Part shown: in pieces, positions 54,153 through 63,500 of the stretch
How the letters are laid out: every line of letters starts with the position of its first letter
Position numbering within the stretch: the stretch's first letter is position 1
NCBI RefSeq assembly: GCF_036231965.1
Contig: NZ_CP109499.1
Coordinates: forward strand, 6,634,001 to 6,698,000
Direction of reading: 5' to 3'
Source of the DNA: Streptomyces sp. NBC_01428
GTDB lineage: Bacteria > Actinomycetota > Actinomycetes > Streptomycetales > Streptomycetaceae
DNA: 64,000 nt
The notes under the pieces: generated by a model
What the model saw: only the letters and a program-made list of their open reading frames with translations
What the model was told of the DNA's origin: nothing
Databases searched by the model: none
Made by a program: the position numbers and the translations under genes

Positions 54153-54938
54153 GTGGCCGGACCGACGACCGCCGAGCGCGGTGAACGGCAGAAGCTGGAA
54201 TCCGGCCCGCCCCGGCCGCCCTTCCTCGGGCGGCTCCGCCGCCCTCATAGGCTCATCATCCTTATCCTCGCGCTGGTGTTGGCCGGTGCCGCGACGCTGT
54301 GGGTTCTGTACGGTTCGCCCTGGTTGCGGCTGGAGCACGTATCGGCCTCCGGCACAAAGGTCCTGACACCCGGGCAGGTGCGGAACGCGGCCGACCTCCC
54401 GGTCGGATCCCCGCTGATCTCCGTCGACACGGGCGCGATCGAGGCGCGGTTGCGCCGGAAACTGCCACGGATCGACTCCGTCGACGTCGTCCGGTCCTGG
54501 CCGCACGGAATCAGCCTGAACGTCACCGAGCGGGCCCCGGTCCTGCTGATCGAAAAAGGGCCAAACTTCATCGAAGTGGACGACGAGGGCGTGCGATTCG
54601 CCACCGTCCCCGACGCCCCGAAGAACGTGCCCTCGCTGGAATTGGCCGTGTCCCGCCCCGAGTCGCTGCGCCGTTTCCCCGCGGACCGGCTGGTGCGCGC
54701 GGCGGTCCGGATCGCCGGGGACATTCCGCCCTCCGTCGCCCGGGACACCCGCGCGGTCAAGGTCCGTTCCTACGACTCCGTGTCGCTGGAGTTGAAGGAC
54801 GGCAGGACCGTGGAGTGGGGCAGCGGCGAGAAGGGCCGCGCGAAGGCCAGAACACTCACCGCTCTCATGAAAGCCGCTCCGAAGGCCCGGCACTTCGACG
54901 TGAGTGCTCCCACCGCCCCTGCCTCGTCGGGGAGTTGA
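54153..54938 (+). CDS. ftsQ: cell division protein FtsQ (DivIB)
   Basis: 261 aa from GTG 54153. A basic cytoplasmic N-terminus is followed by one membrane helix (about 31-52, LIILILALVLAGAATLWVLY). The POTRA domain is WLRLEHVSASGTKVLTPGQV and onwards, and the FtsQ beta-domain begins at WPHGISLNVTERAPVLLI. It scaffolds the divisome. The gene is directly before the ftsZ promoter region, and its product acts outside the membrane with FtsL. Confidence 0.93.
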   Translation: MAGPTTAERGERQKLESGPPRPPFLGRLRRPHRLIILILALVLAGAATLWVLYGSPWLRLEHVSASGTKVLTPGQVRNAADLPVGSPLISVDTGAIEARLRRKLPRIDSVDVVRSWPHGISLNVTERAPVLLIEKGPNFIEVDDEGVRFATVPDAPKNVPSLELAVSRPESLRRFPADRLVRAAVRIAGDIPPSVARDTRAVKVRSYDSVSLELKDGRTVEWGSGEKGRAKARTLTALMKAAPKARHFDVSAPTAPASSGS

Positions 54939-55028
54939 CGCACATCTGTGCAGGCCAGCACCCTGGTTGGGCAGTGACATGCCTGATCACATAGGGTGAA
55001 AAGAAAAACGGGAGGTTCGGCGTGTTCG

Positions 55029-55058
55029 TTGAACGTGCGCCACTTGTCGACTTAGTGT
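55029..55058 (+). promoter_or_regulatory. candidate ftsZ promoter
   Basis: TTGAAC (55029-55034) and TAGTGT (55053-55058) are separated by 18 bases. A transcript would begin near 55065, giving a leader of about 150 bases. Confidence 0.5.
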
Positions 55059-55094
55059 CCTGTTCGGAAGAGTCCAAGGAACAGACACACTGGT

Positions 55095-55119
55095 AACCCT
55101 AAACTTCAGCGTTAGGGTT
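55095..55119. repeat. inverted repeat AACCCTAA/TTAGGGTT in the ftsZ leader
   Basis: Perfect 8-base arms at 55095-55102 and 55112-55119 flank a 9-base spacer. It overlaps TAAACT, a possible -10. It may be an operator for a dimeric regulator. Confidence 0.75.
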
Positions 55120-55214
55120 CGGGTCGGCGTTCGGACCGTCCCATTCGGCATCAGTCGTCGGATCGCGAACACCGCGAGGCGACGACACGTAACTCGAGGC
55201 GAGAGGCCTTCGAC

Positions 55215-56408
55215 GTGGCAGCACCGCAGAACTACCTCGCAGTCATCAAAGTCATCGGTGTCGGCGGCGGTGGTGTCAATGCCATCAACCGGATGATCGA
55301 GGTCGGTCTCAAGGGCGTCGAGTTCATCGCCATCAACACCGACGCACAGGCGCTGTTGATGAGCGACGCCGACGTCAAGCTCGACGTCGGCCGGGAACTC
55401 ACGCGCGGCCTCGGGGCCGGAGCCAACCCGGCAGTCGGCCGCAAGGCCGCCGAGGATCACCGCGAGGAGATCGAGGAGGTCCTCAAGGGGGCCGACATGG
55501 TCTTCGTGACAGCCGGTGAAGGCGGTGGCACGGGCACCGGCGGCGCTCCGGTGGTGGCGAACATCGCCCGCTCGCTGGGCGCCCTCACCATCGGCGTGGT
55601 CACCCGCCCGTTCACCTTCGAGGGCCGGCGCCGCGCCAACCAGGCGGAGGACGGCATCGCCGAGCTCCGCGAAGAGGTCGACACCCTCATCGTCATCCCG
55701 AACGACCGGCTGCTGTCCATCTCGGACCGCCAGGTCTCGGTCCTCGACGCCTTCAAGTCGGCGGACCAGGTCCTGCTCTCCGGTGTTCAGGGCATCACCG
55801 ACCTCATCACCACCCCCGGCCTGATCAACCTCGACTTCGCCGACGTCAAGTCCGTGATGTCCGAGGCGGGTTCGGCCCTCATGGGCATCGGCTCGGCCCG
55901 CGGGGACGACCGCGCGGTGGCCGCCGCGGAGATGGCGATCTCCTCGCCGCTCCTCGAGGCCTCCATCGACGGCGCCCGTGGCGTCCTGCTCTCCATCTCC
56001 GGTGGCTCCGACCTCGGCCTGTTCGAGATCAACGAGGCCGCCCAGCTGGTGAGCGAGGCCGCGCACCCCGAGGCCAACATCATCTTCGGCGCGGTCATCG
56101 ACGACGCCCTCGGCGACGAGGTGCGGGTCACCGTCATCGCCGCCGGCTTCGACGGCGGCCAGCCGCCGGCCAAGCGGGACAACGTCCTCGGTTCGACCTC
56201 GGCCCGACGTGAGGAGCCCGCCCCGGCGCGCGCCGCCGAGAGCCGCCCGTCCTTCGGGTCGCTCGGCAGCGTCACCCCGAAGGAGGCCGCCCCGGAGCCC
56301 GCTCCGGAGCCGGTCAACGAACTCCCCGTCTCCCCGCCGGTCCCGCCGTCCCGTTCCTACTCGGACAGCGCGGCCGAGGAACTGGACGTGCCGGACTTCC
56401 TGAAGTGA
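55215..56408 (+). CDS. ftsZ: cell division GTPase FtsZ
   Basis: 397 aa from GTG 55215 (GAGGCGAGAGG before it). The GTP-binding loop GGGTGTGGAPV is near residues 103-113, with IKVIGVGGGGVNAINRM at the start, NTDAQAL, and the T7 catalytic loop NLDFADVKSVM. A disordered Pro/Glu linker ends in the conserved DVPDFLK tail that binds SepF/FtsW-type partners. It forms the division ring, and in Streptomyces the ladders of sporulation septa. It overlaps pgeF by GTGA. Confidence 0.98.
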   Translation: MAAPQNYLAVIKVIGVGGGGVNAINRMIEVGLKGVEFIAINTDAQALLMSDADVKLDVGRELTRGLGAGANPAVGRKAAEDHREEIEEVLKGADMVFVTAGEGGGTGTGGAPVVANIARSLGALTIGVVTRPFTFEGRRRANQAEDGIAELREEVDTLIVIPNDRLLSISDRQVSVLDAFKSADQVLLSGVQGITDLITTPGLINLDFADVKSVMSEAGSALMGIGSARGDDRAVAAAEMAISSPLLEASIDGARGVLLSISGGSDLGLFEINEAAQLVSEAAHPEANIIFGAVIDDALGDEVRVTVIAAGFDGGQPPAKRDNVLGSTSARREEPAPARAAESRPSFGSLGSVTPKEAAPEPAPEPVNELPVSPPVPPSRSYSDSAAEELDVPDFLK

Positions 56409-57142
56409 TAGGACAGCGCTCCGCAACGAGCGATGCGAGCGGCGCCCACTTCGCCTTCACCGACCGGTGGGGCGGGGTGAGCGCCGTTCCGTTCGAGGAG
56501 CTCAACCTCGGCGGAGCGGTCGGCGACGACCCCGGGGCGGTACGCGCCAACCGGGACCTGGCCGCCAAGGCGCTCGGGCTCGACCCGGCCGGGGTCGTCT
56601 GGATGAACCAGGTGCACGGTGCGGACGTCGCGGTGGTCGAGGGACCGTGGGACTCCGCGGACATCCCGTCCGTCGACGCCCTCGTCACGACGCGGCGGGG
56701 ACTGGCACTCGCCGTCCTCACCGCCGACTGCACCCCCGTTCTGCTGGCCGACCCGGTCGCCGGGGTGGCGGCCGCCGCTCACGCGGGCCGGCCGGGCATG
56801 GTCGCCGGCGTGGTCCCCGCCGCCGTGCGGGCCATGGTGGAACTCGGTGCCGATCCGGCCCGGATCACCGCCCGCACCGGCCCCGCGGTCTGCGGCCGGT
56901 GCTACGAAGTACCGGACGCGATGCGCGCCGAGGTCGCCGCCGTCGAACCGGCGGCGTACTCCGAGACGAGCTGGGGAACTCCCGCGGTCGACGTGACCGC
57001 CGGGGTGCACGCACAGTTGGAACGGCTCGGCGTGCGCGACCGGGAGCAGTCGCCGGTCTGCACGATCGAGTCGGGGGACCACTTCTCGTACCGACGGGAC
57101 CGCACCACCGGGCGGCTCGCGGGCTATGTCTGGCTGGACTGA
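56405..57142 (+). CDS. pgeF: PgeF-family protein (YfiH/laccase domain)
   Basis: 245 aa from GTG 56405, overlapping the ftsZ stop. Family motifs are FTDRWGGVS, NLGGAVGDD, WMNQVHGADV, VLTADCTPVLLADP with the active Cys, AAAHAGRPGM with the zinc His, GPAVCGRCYEVP and the terminal GDHFSYRRDR. Bacterial homologues were called laccases or polyphenol oxidases. Work on E. coli PgeF indicates a role in correcting mis-incorporated residues in peptidoglycan precursors, which fits this position. Confidence 0.88.
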   Translation: MIGQRSATSDASGAHFAFTDRWGGVSAVPFEELNLGGAVGDDPGAVRANRDLAAKALGLDPAGVVWMNQVHGADVAVVEGPWDSADIPSVDALVTTRRGLALAVLTADCTPVLLADPVAGVAAAAHAGRPGMVAGVVPAAVRAMVELGADPARITARTGPAVCGRCYEVPDAMRAEVAAVEPAAYSETSWGTPAVDVTAGVHAQLERLGVRDREQSPVCTIESGDHFSYRRDRTTGRLAGYVWLD

Positions 57143-57148
57143 TGGGGC

Positions 57149-57868
57149 ATGACGGACCGTAAGGCTCAACTCGCCGAAAACCTGGCGAAAGTGGAAGACC
57201 GCATCGCGACGGCGTGTACGGCGGCCGGTCGTAAGCGGGAAGAGGTGACCCTCATCGTGGTCACCAAGACGTATCCGGCGAGCGATGTGCGGATTCTCTC
57301 GGAACTCGGTGTGCGGCACGTCGCCGAGAACCGGGACCAGGACGCGGCGCCCAAGGCGGCGGAATGCGCCGATCTGCCGCTCACCTGGCATTTCGTCGGG
57401 CAGCTGCAGACCAACAAGGTGCGTTCCGTGGTCGGTTACGCGGATCTCGTGCAGTCCGTCGACCGTGCCCGGCTCGTCACGGCCCTCTCGAAGGAGGCGG
57501 TGCGGACCGAGCGTCGGATCGGATGCCTGATCCAGGTGGCGCTGGACGCGCAGGAGAGCGGTCGCGGCGAACGCGGAGGCGTGGGAACCGGCGGGATCGA
57601 GGAGTTGGGCGAACTCGTCGCCGGGGCTCCCGGGCTCCGGCTCGACGGACTGATGACCGTCGCCCCGCTCACCGGTGAGTACGCGGGCCGGCAACAGGCG
57701 GCGTTCGAGCGGCTGATGGATTTGTCGACTGTCCTGCGCCGCGCGCATCCGGCTGCGAACATGGTCTCGGCAGGGATGAGCTCGGACCTCGAACAGGCCG
57801 TGGCAGCCGGAGCGACACATGTACGCGTCGGTACTGCGGTACTCGGAGTCCGACCCAGGCTCGGGTAA
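57149..57868 (+). CDS. YggS/PROSC-family pyridoxal-phosphate-binding protein
   Basis: 239 aa. The PLP Lys is in LIVVTKTYPASDV; HVAENRDQDA, WHFVGQLQTNK, VQSVDRARL and the C-terminal SAGMSSDLEQAVAAGATHVR and VGTAVLG are the family blocks. It is a single-domain alanine-racemase-fold protein without racemase activity, thought to manage free PLP. The gene lies between pgeF and sepF, as in many Gram-positives. Confidence 0.93.
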   Translation: MTDRKAQLAENLAKVEDRIATACTAAGRKREEVTLIVVTKTYPASDVRILSELGVRHVAENRDQDAAPKAAECADLPLTWHFVGQLQTNKVRSVVGYADLVQSVDRARLVTALSKEAVRTERRIGCLIQVALDAQESGRGERGGVGTGGIEELGELVAGAPGLRLDGLMTVAPLTGEYAGRQQAAFERLMDLSTVLRRAHPAANMVSAGMSSDLEQAVAAGATHVRVGTAVLGVRPRLG

Positions 57869-57998
57869 CGTCGCCAAGAAGTCGGACCACAGCAGAAAAT
57901 ATGGTCATTTCCGCCGCAGGCGGGCATAACGACCTCGTGGATCGCAGGCACTTGGCAGTTCGTCAGCCGATCCACCACAGAGCGGAGGACTCAGAGCA

Positions 57999-58640
57999 AT
58001 GGCCGGCGCGATGCGCAAGATGGCGGTCTACCTCGGCCTCGTGGAGGACGATGGGTACGACGGCAGGGGATTCGACCCCGACGACGACTTCGAGCCCGAG
58101 CTCGACCCGGAGCCCGAGCGGGACCGGCGACGGCACGAGCCGCCCCACCAGTCACATCAGGCGCACCAGTCCCAACGGGACGAATCGGTACGAGTGGTAC
58201 AGCCCTCGGCTCCGCGCGATCCGGTGCCCCATTCCGCTTCGCTGGCCGCGGAGTCCGGGCGTCCGGCACGGATCGCCCCCGTGGCATCCATCACACAAGA
58301 ACGTCAGCCCCTGGAGAAGAACGCCCCGGTGATCATGCCCAAGGTCGTGTCGGAACGAGAGCCTTACCGGATCACCACGCTGCACCCCCGGACCTACAAC
58401 GAGGCCCGTACCATCGGGGAACACTTCCGTGAAGGCACCCCGGTGATCATGAATCTCACCGAGATGGATGACACGGATGCGAAGCGACTTGTCGACTTTG
58501 CGGCCGGTTTGGTGTTTGGTCTCCACGGCAGCATCGAGCGGGTGACGCAGAAGGTGTTCCTGTTGTCGCCTGCTAACGTCGATGTCACGGCGGAGGACAA
58601 GGCCCGCATCGCAGAGGGCGGGTTCTTCAACCAGAGCTGA
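57999..58640 (+). CDS. sepF: cell division protein SepF
   Basis: 213 aa from ATG 57999 (GGAGG nine bases upstream; ATG 58011 possible). The N-terminal MRKMAVYLGLVED helix is the amphipathic membrane anchor. An acidic, Arg/His/Gln-rich disordered linker (about 20-120) follows, then the SepF fold (ITTLHPRTYNEARTIGEHFR, VIMNLTEMDDTDAKRLVDFA, GSIERVTQKVFLLSPANVDV). It tethers FtsZ to the membrane, a role that replaces the absent FtsA. A 130-base gap before it probably holds a promoter. Confidence 0.96.
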   Translation: MAGAMRKMAVYLGLVEDDGYDGRGFDPDDDFEPELDPEPERDRRRHEPPHQSHQAHQSQRDESVRVVQPSAPRDPVPHSASLAAESGRPARIAPVASITQERQPLEKNAPVIMPKVVSEREPYRITTLHPRTYNEARTIGEHFREGTPVIMNLTEMDDTDAKRLVDFAAGLVFGLHGSIERVTQKVFLLSPANVDVTAEDKARIAEGGFFNQS

Positions 58641-58693
58641 GACGCGGGACCGGAACACCGCAGGGAAAACAGGGGAGAGGGAAGCACGGGATC

Positions 58694-58978
58694 ATGAGCG
58701 TGGTCGGGCAGGTTCTCTACATCGCGCTGATGTGCTTCCTCATCGTGCTGATTTTCCGGTTGGTCATGGACTACGTCTTCCAGTTCGCCCGCTCATGGCA
58801 ACCCGGCAAGGCGATGGTGGTCGTTCTGGAGGCCACCTACACTGTCACCGATCCACCGCTCAAGCTTCTGCGGCGGTTCATTCCGCCGCTGCGTCTCGGG
58901 GGCGTGGCGCTTGACCTGTCCTTCTTCGTACTGATGATCATCGTCTACATCCTGATCTCCGTCGTGAGCCGGCTGTGA
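58694..58978 (+). CDS. YggT-family membrane protein
   Basis: 94 aa with two membrane helices (about 5-30 and 70-92) around a short loop, VTDPPLKLLRRFIPPLRLGG, that is diagnostic of YggT. Function is unknown. It is found between sepF and divIVA in many Gram-positive bacteria. ATG 58694 follows GGGAGAGGGA. Confidence 0.93.
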   Translation: MSVVGQVLYIALMCFLIVLIFRLVMDYVFQFARSWQPGKAMVVVLEATYTVTDPPLKLLRRFIPPLRLGGVALDLSFFVLMIIVYILISVVSRL

Positions 58979-59024
58979 ACGATACGGTCTTGCCGAATGC
59001 CGACGACTACGTTGAGGTGAAGAG

Positions 59025-60233
59025 ATGCCGTTGACCCCCGAGGACGTGCGGAACAAGCAGTTCACGACCGTCCGCCTCCGAGAAGGCTATGACGAGGACG
59101 AGGTCGATGCCTTCCTCGATGAGGTCGAAGCCGAACTGACGCGCCTGCTCCGCGAGAACGAGGACCTGCGCGCCAAGTTGGCCGCTGCCACGCGCGCGGC
59201 CGCGCAGAACCAGCAGCAGCAGGGGATGCGCAAGCCGCCCGAGCAGCAGGACCAGCAGCAGCAGGGTCCCCCGCAGGGTATGCGCGGTGGCCCGGGTGCT
59301 CCCGTGCCCGCGGGCATATCGGGCCCGCCGCAGCAGCAGATGGGCGGCCCCATGGGTGGCCCGCCCCAGCTGCCCAGCGGTGCGCCGCAGCTTCCCGCCG
59401 GTCCCAGCGGCCAGGGTGGCCAGCAAGGTCAGGGCGGTCCGATGGGCCAGGGCCCCATGGGTCAGGGTCCGATGGGCCAGGGCCCCATGGGCCAGGGCGG
59501 TCCTATGGGTCAGGGTCCGATGGGCCAGGGTCCCGGCCAGATGCAGCAGATGCAGCAGATGGGCGGCCCGATGGGCGGTCCCATGGGTGGCCCCATGGGC
59601 GGCCACGGTCCGCAGATGCCGCAGCAGGGCCCCGGTGGCGACAGCGCCGCCCGTGTTCTCTCGCTGGCTCAGCAGACCGCCGACCAGGCGATCGCCGAGG
59701 CCCGTTCCGAGGCCAACAAGATCGTCGGTGAGGCCCGCAGCCGCGCCGAGGGTCTGGAGCGCGACGCCCGTGCCAAGGCCGACGCCCTGGAGCGGGACGC
59801 GCAGGAGAAGCACCGCGTCGCGATGGGCTCCCTGGAGTCCGCCCGCGCCACGCTGGAGCGCAAGGTCGAGGACCTGCGCGGCTTCGAGCGCGAGTACCGC
59901 ACGCGTCTGAAGTCCTACCTGGAGTCGCAGCTGCGCCAGCTGGAGACGCAGGCGGACGACTCGCTCGCCCCGCCGCGCACCCCGGCCGCGGCCTCCCTGC
60001 CGTCGTCCTCCGCGCCCTCCATGGCTCCCGCGGGCGCCGGTGCCCCGTCCTACGGCGGCGGCAACCAGGGCATGGGTGGTCCGGCTCCGGCCGCGCCGTC
60101 CTACGGCGGACAGCAGCAGATGTCGCCGGCGATGACCCAGCCGATGGCTCCGGTGCGGCCCCAGGGCCCGTCGCCGATGCAGCAGGCGCCCTCGCCGATG
60201 CGCGGGTTCCTCATCGACGAGGACGACAACTGA
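59025..60233 (+). CDS. divIVA: polar-growth protein DivIVA (Wag31 type)
   Basis: 402 aa. N-terminal MPLTPEDVRNKQFTTVRLRE, then EGYDEDEVDAFLDEVEAELT, is the membrane-curvature-binding DivIVA domain with a first coiled coil (residues ~1-55). A ~130-residue low-complexity insert follows, rich in Gln, Gly, Met and Pro with tandem MGQGP units. A long second coiled coil comes next (about 205-310), then a second Pro/Ala/Gly/Gln region and the acidic end GFLIDEDDN. In Streptomyces it marks hyphal tips and is essential for polar growth. ATG 59025 follows GGTGAAGAG. Confidence 0.97.
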   Translation: MPLTPEDVRNKQFTTVRLREGYDEDEVDAFLDEVEAELTRLLRENEDLRAKLAAATRAAAQNQQQQGMRKPPEQQDQQQQGPPQGMRGGPGAPVPAGISGPPQQQMGGPMGGPPQLPSGAPQLPAGPSGQGGQQGQGGPMGQGPMGQGPMGQGPMGQGGPMGQGPMGQGPGQMQQMQQMGGPMGGPMGGPMGGHGPQMPQQGPGGDSAARVLSLAQQTADQAIAEARSEANKIVGEARSRAEGLERDARAKADALERDAQEKHRVAMGSLESARATLERKVEDLRGFEREYRTRLKSYLESQLRQLETQADDSLAPPRTPAAASLPSSSAPSMAPAGAGAPSYGGGNQGMGGPAPAAPSYGGQQQMSPAMTQPMAPVRPQGPSPMQQAPSPMRGFLIDEDDN

Positions 60234-60270
60234 CGGCCTTGCGTACGCCTTAGGCGTCGGCAGCGTTCAG

Positions 60271-60303
60271 GGCGGAGCCCCCGGATCATCCGGGGGCTCC
60301 GCC
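60271..60303 (+). terminator. intrinsic terminator after divIVA
   Basis: GGCGGAGCCCCCGGA pairs with TCCGGGGGCTCCGCC around a short loop and is followed by CTTTTG. It is 37 bases past the stop and ends the dcw cluster. Confidence 0.92.
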
Positions 60304-60479
60304 CTTTTGCGCTGTCCGTGAGGCGCCGGCGGCGCGGCGGCTCCCGGGCGGGCGCGCGGGAGCCGCACGGCGGGGGCATGTGCGGGGAGGCGCCGGGACG
60401 AGGGTGCCTGAGCGGCAGTGGTCGTCCGCGCGTCCTGAACGGGCGTGCGCGCGCGGGCACTTGTGCGGGGGAGGCAACG
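60304..60479. other. gene-free GC-rich stretch between divIVA and ileS terminators
   Basis: 176 bases with no supported ORF, repeat or promoter. Confidence 0.5.
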
Positions 60480-60527
60480 CCGAAGGCCCGGGGCCGCCAG
60501 GAGATCCTGGCGGCCCCGGGCCTTCGG
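60480..60527. terminator. 23-bp perfect inverted repeat ending ileS
   Basis: Arms 60480-60502 and 60505-60527 are perfectly complementary with a two-base centre (CCGAAGGCCCGG at the outer edge). It lies 33 bases beyond the ileS stop and would end ileS transcription from the minus strand. Confidence 0.88.
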
Positions 60528-60560
60528 TCCGTACGGTCCCGGCGGGCCGGTGCCGCGGTG

Positions 60561-63500
60561 TTACGCCTTGCGGAGGCGGAACGTGAGGGACAGGCCCTCG
60601 TCCGTGAACGGCTCACCGTAGGCGCCGTCGGCCTCGCCCTGCGCGAAGTCCGTGGCGAGCACCTCGTCGGAGATGAGCGTCGCGTGCTCGGCGAGGGCCG
60701 CGGCGACCGCCGGGTCCGTGGAGGACCAGCGGAGCGCGATGCGGTCGGCGACGTCCAGGCCGCTGTTCTTGCGGGCCTCCTGGATCAGCCGGATCGCGTC
60801 ACGGGCGAGGCCGGCCTGGCGCAGCTCCTCGGTGATCTCCAGGTCGAGGGCGACGGTGGCGCCGGAGTCGGACGCGACCGACCAGCCCTCGCGCGGGGTC
60901 TCCGTGATGATGACCTCGTCCGGCGCCAGCGTCACGGTCTCGCCGTCCACCGTGACCGAGGCGTCGCCCTCGCGCAGGGCGAGCGACAGCGCGGCGGCGT
61001 CCGTCTCGGCGATGGCCTTCGCGACCGCCTGGACGCCCTTGCCGAACCGCTTGCCCAGCGCGCGGAAGTTCGCCTTGGCGGTCGTGTCGACCAGTGAGCC
61101 GCCGACCTCGGAGAGCGATGCGAGGGAGCTCACGTTCAGCTCCTCGGTGATCTGAGCGTGCAGCTCGCGGTCGAGCGTCTCGAAGCCGGTCGCGGCGACC
61201 AGCGCGCGGGACAGCGGCTGACGCGTCTTGACGCCCGACTCCGCGCGGGTGGCCCGGCCGAGCTCCACGAGACGGCGGACCAGGAGCATCTGGCGCGACA
61301 GCTCCGGGTCGATGGCGGACAGGTCCGCCTCCGGCCAGGACGACAGGTGGACCGACTCGGGGGCGTCCGGGGACACCGGGACGACCAGGTCCTGCCAGAC
61401 CCGCTCGGTGATGAACGGGGTCAGCGGGGCCATCAGCCGCGTGACCGTCTCCACGACCTCGTGCAGGGTGCGCAGCGCGGCCCTGTCGCCCTGCCAGAAG
61501 CGGCGACGGGACCGGCGCACGTACCAGTTGGAGAGGTCGTCGACGAACGCCGAGAGGAGCTTGCCGGCGCGCTGCGTGTCGTAGGCCTCCAGGGCCTGCG
61601 TCACCTGGTCGGTGAGCGCGTGCAGCTCGGAGAGCAGCCAGCGGTCCAGGACCGGGCGGTCGGCGGGGGCCGGGTCGGCCTCGCTGGGGGACCAGTCGGC
61701 GGTGCGGGCGTACAGCGCCTGGAAGGCGACGGTGTTCCAGTACGTGAGGAGCGTCTTGCGGACGACCTCCTGGATCGTGCCGTGGCCCACGCGGCGGGCC
61801 GCCCACGGGGAGCCGCCGGCCGCCATGAACCAGCGCACGGCGTCGGCGCCGTGCTGGTCCATCAGCGGGATCGGCTGCAGGATGTTGCCCAGGTGCTTGG
61901 ACATCTTGCGGCCGTCCTCGGCGAGGATGTGGCCGAGGCACACGACGTTCTCGTACGAGGACTTGTCGAAGACCAGTGTGCCGACGGCCATCAGCGTGTA
62001 GAACCAGCCGCGGGTCTGGTCGATGGCCTCGCTGATGAACTGCGCCGGGTAGCGGCTCTCGAACAGTTCCTTGTTCTTGTACGGGTAGCCCCACTGCGCG
62101 AACGGCATCGAACCCGAGTCGTACCAGGCGTCGATGACCTCCGGGACGCGGGTCGCCGTCAGACCGCAGCCGCCCTCCGGGCACGGGAAGGTGACCGCGT
62201 CGATGAACGGGCGGTGCGGGTCCAGGTCCGACTGGTCGGTGCCCGTCAGCTCGGTCAGCTCGGCGCGCGATCCGACACAGGTGACGTGGCCCTCCTCGCA
62301 GCGCCACAACGGGAGCGGTGTGCCCCAGTAGCGGCTGCGGGAGAGCGCCCAGTCGATGTTGTTGTTCAGCCAGTCGCCGAAGCGGCCGTGCTTGACGGAC
62401 TCCGGGAACCAGTTGGTCCCCTCGTTCTCCTCCAGGAGACGGTCCTTGACGGCCGTGGTGCGGATGTACCAGGACGGCTGCGCGTAGTACAGGAGCGCGG
62501 TGTGGCAGCGCCAGCAGTGCGGGTAACTGTGCTCGTACGGAACGTGCTTGAAGAGCAGGCCGCGGTTCTGGAGGTCCTCGGTGAGCTTCTCGTCCGCCTT
62601 CTTGAAGAAGACGCCGCCCACCAGGGGGACACTCTCCTCGAAGGTGCCGTTCGGGCGGATCGGGTTCACCACGGGCAGGCCGTACGCGCGGCAGACCTTG
62701 AGGTCGTCCTCACCGAAGGCGGGGGACTGGTGGACCAGACCCGTACCGTCCTCGGTCGTCACGTACTCGGCGTTGACCACGAAGTGCGCGGCCTCGGGGA
62801 ACTCGATCAGCTCGAACGGACGTTGATACGTCCAGCGCTCCATCTCGGCGCCCGTGAAGGACTCGCCCGTGGTCTCCCAGCCCTCGCCGAGCGACTTCTC
62901 GACGAGCGGCTGCGCGACGACGAGCTGCTCCTCGCCGTTCGTCACGACGACGTAGGTGACGTCCGGGTGCGCGGCGACGGCGGTGTTGGAGACCAGGGTC
63001 CACGGCGTGGTCGTCCACACCAGGAGCGCGGCACGGCCGGCCAGCGGACCGGAGGTGAGCGGGAAACGGACGTAGACGGAAGGGTCGACGATCGTCTCGT
63101 AGCCCTGCGCGAGCTCGTGGTCCGACAGGCCCGTCTCGTCGCGCGGGCACCAGGGGGCCACGCGGTAGTCCTGGACCAGCAGGCCCTTGTTGAAGATCTC
63201 CTTCAGCGACCACCACACGGACTCGATGTACTCGGGGTCCATGGTCCGGTAGGCGTCGTCCAGGTCGACCCAGTAGCCCATGCGGTTCGTCAGCTCGGTG
63301 AACGCGTCGGTGTGACGGGTCACCGACTCACGGCACTGCGCGTTGAACTCGGCGATGCCGTACGCCTCGATGTCCTGCTTGCCGGTGAAGCCCAGCTCCT
63401 TCTCCACCGCCAGCTCCACGGGCAGGCCGTGGCAGTCCCAGCCGGCCTTGCGCCCCACGTGGTAGCCGCGCATGGTGCGGAAGCGCGGGAAGACGTCCTT

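Larger units (their letters stand above)
54939..55214 (+). promoter_or_regulatory. ftsZ promoter region
   Basis: 276 bases between ftsQ and ftsZ. In S. coelicolor this interval holds several ftsZ promoters, one of them sporulation-induced. Visible here are a promoter-like pair (55029-55058), an 8-base-arm inverted repeat (55095-55119) and two GACAC motifs (55084, 55183) of the kind bound by WhiA. Exact start sites cannot be read from sequence. Confidence 0.75.

Noticed and set aside
55095..55119. TTAGGGTT as a telomere-type repeat
   Set aside because: A single inverted pair in an internal promoter region; Streptomyces telomeres are unrelated palindromes.
60799..62307. Alternative 500-codon frame inside ileS on the minus strand
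   Set aside because: Arg/Pro/Gly-rich out-of-frame reading within a well-supported ileS.
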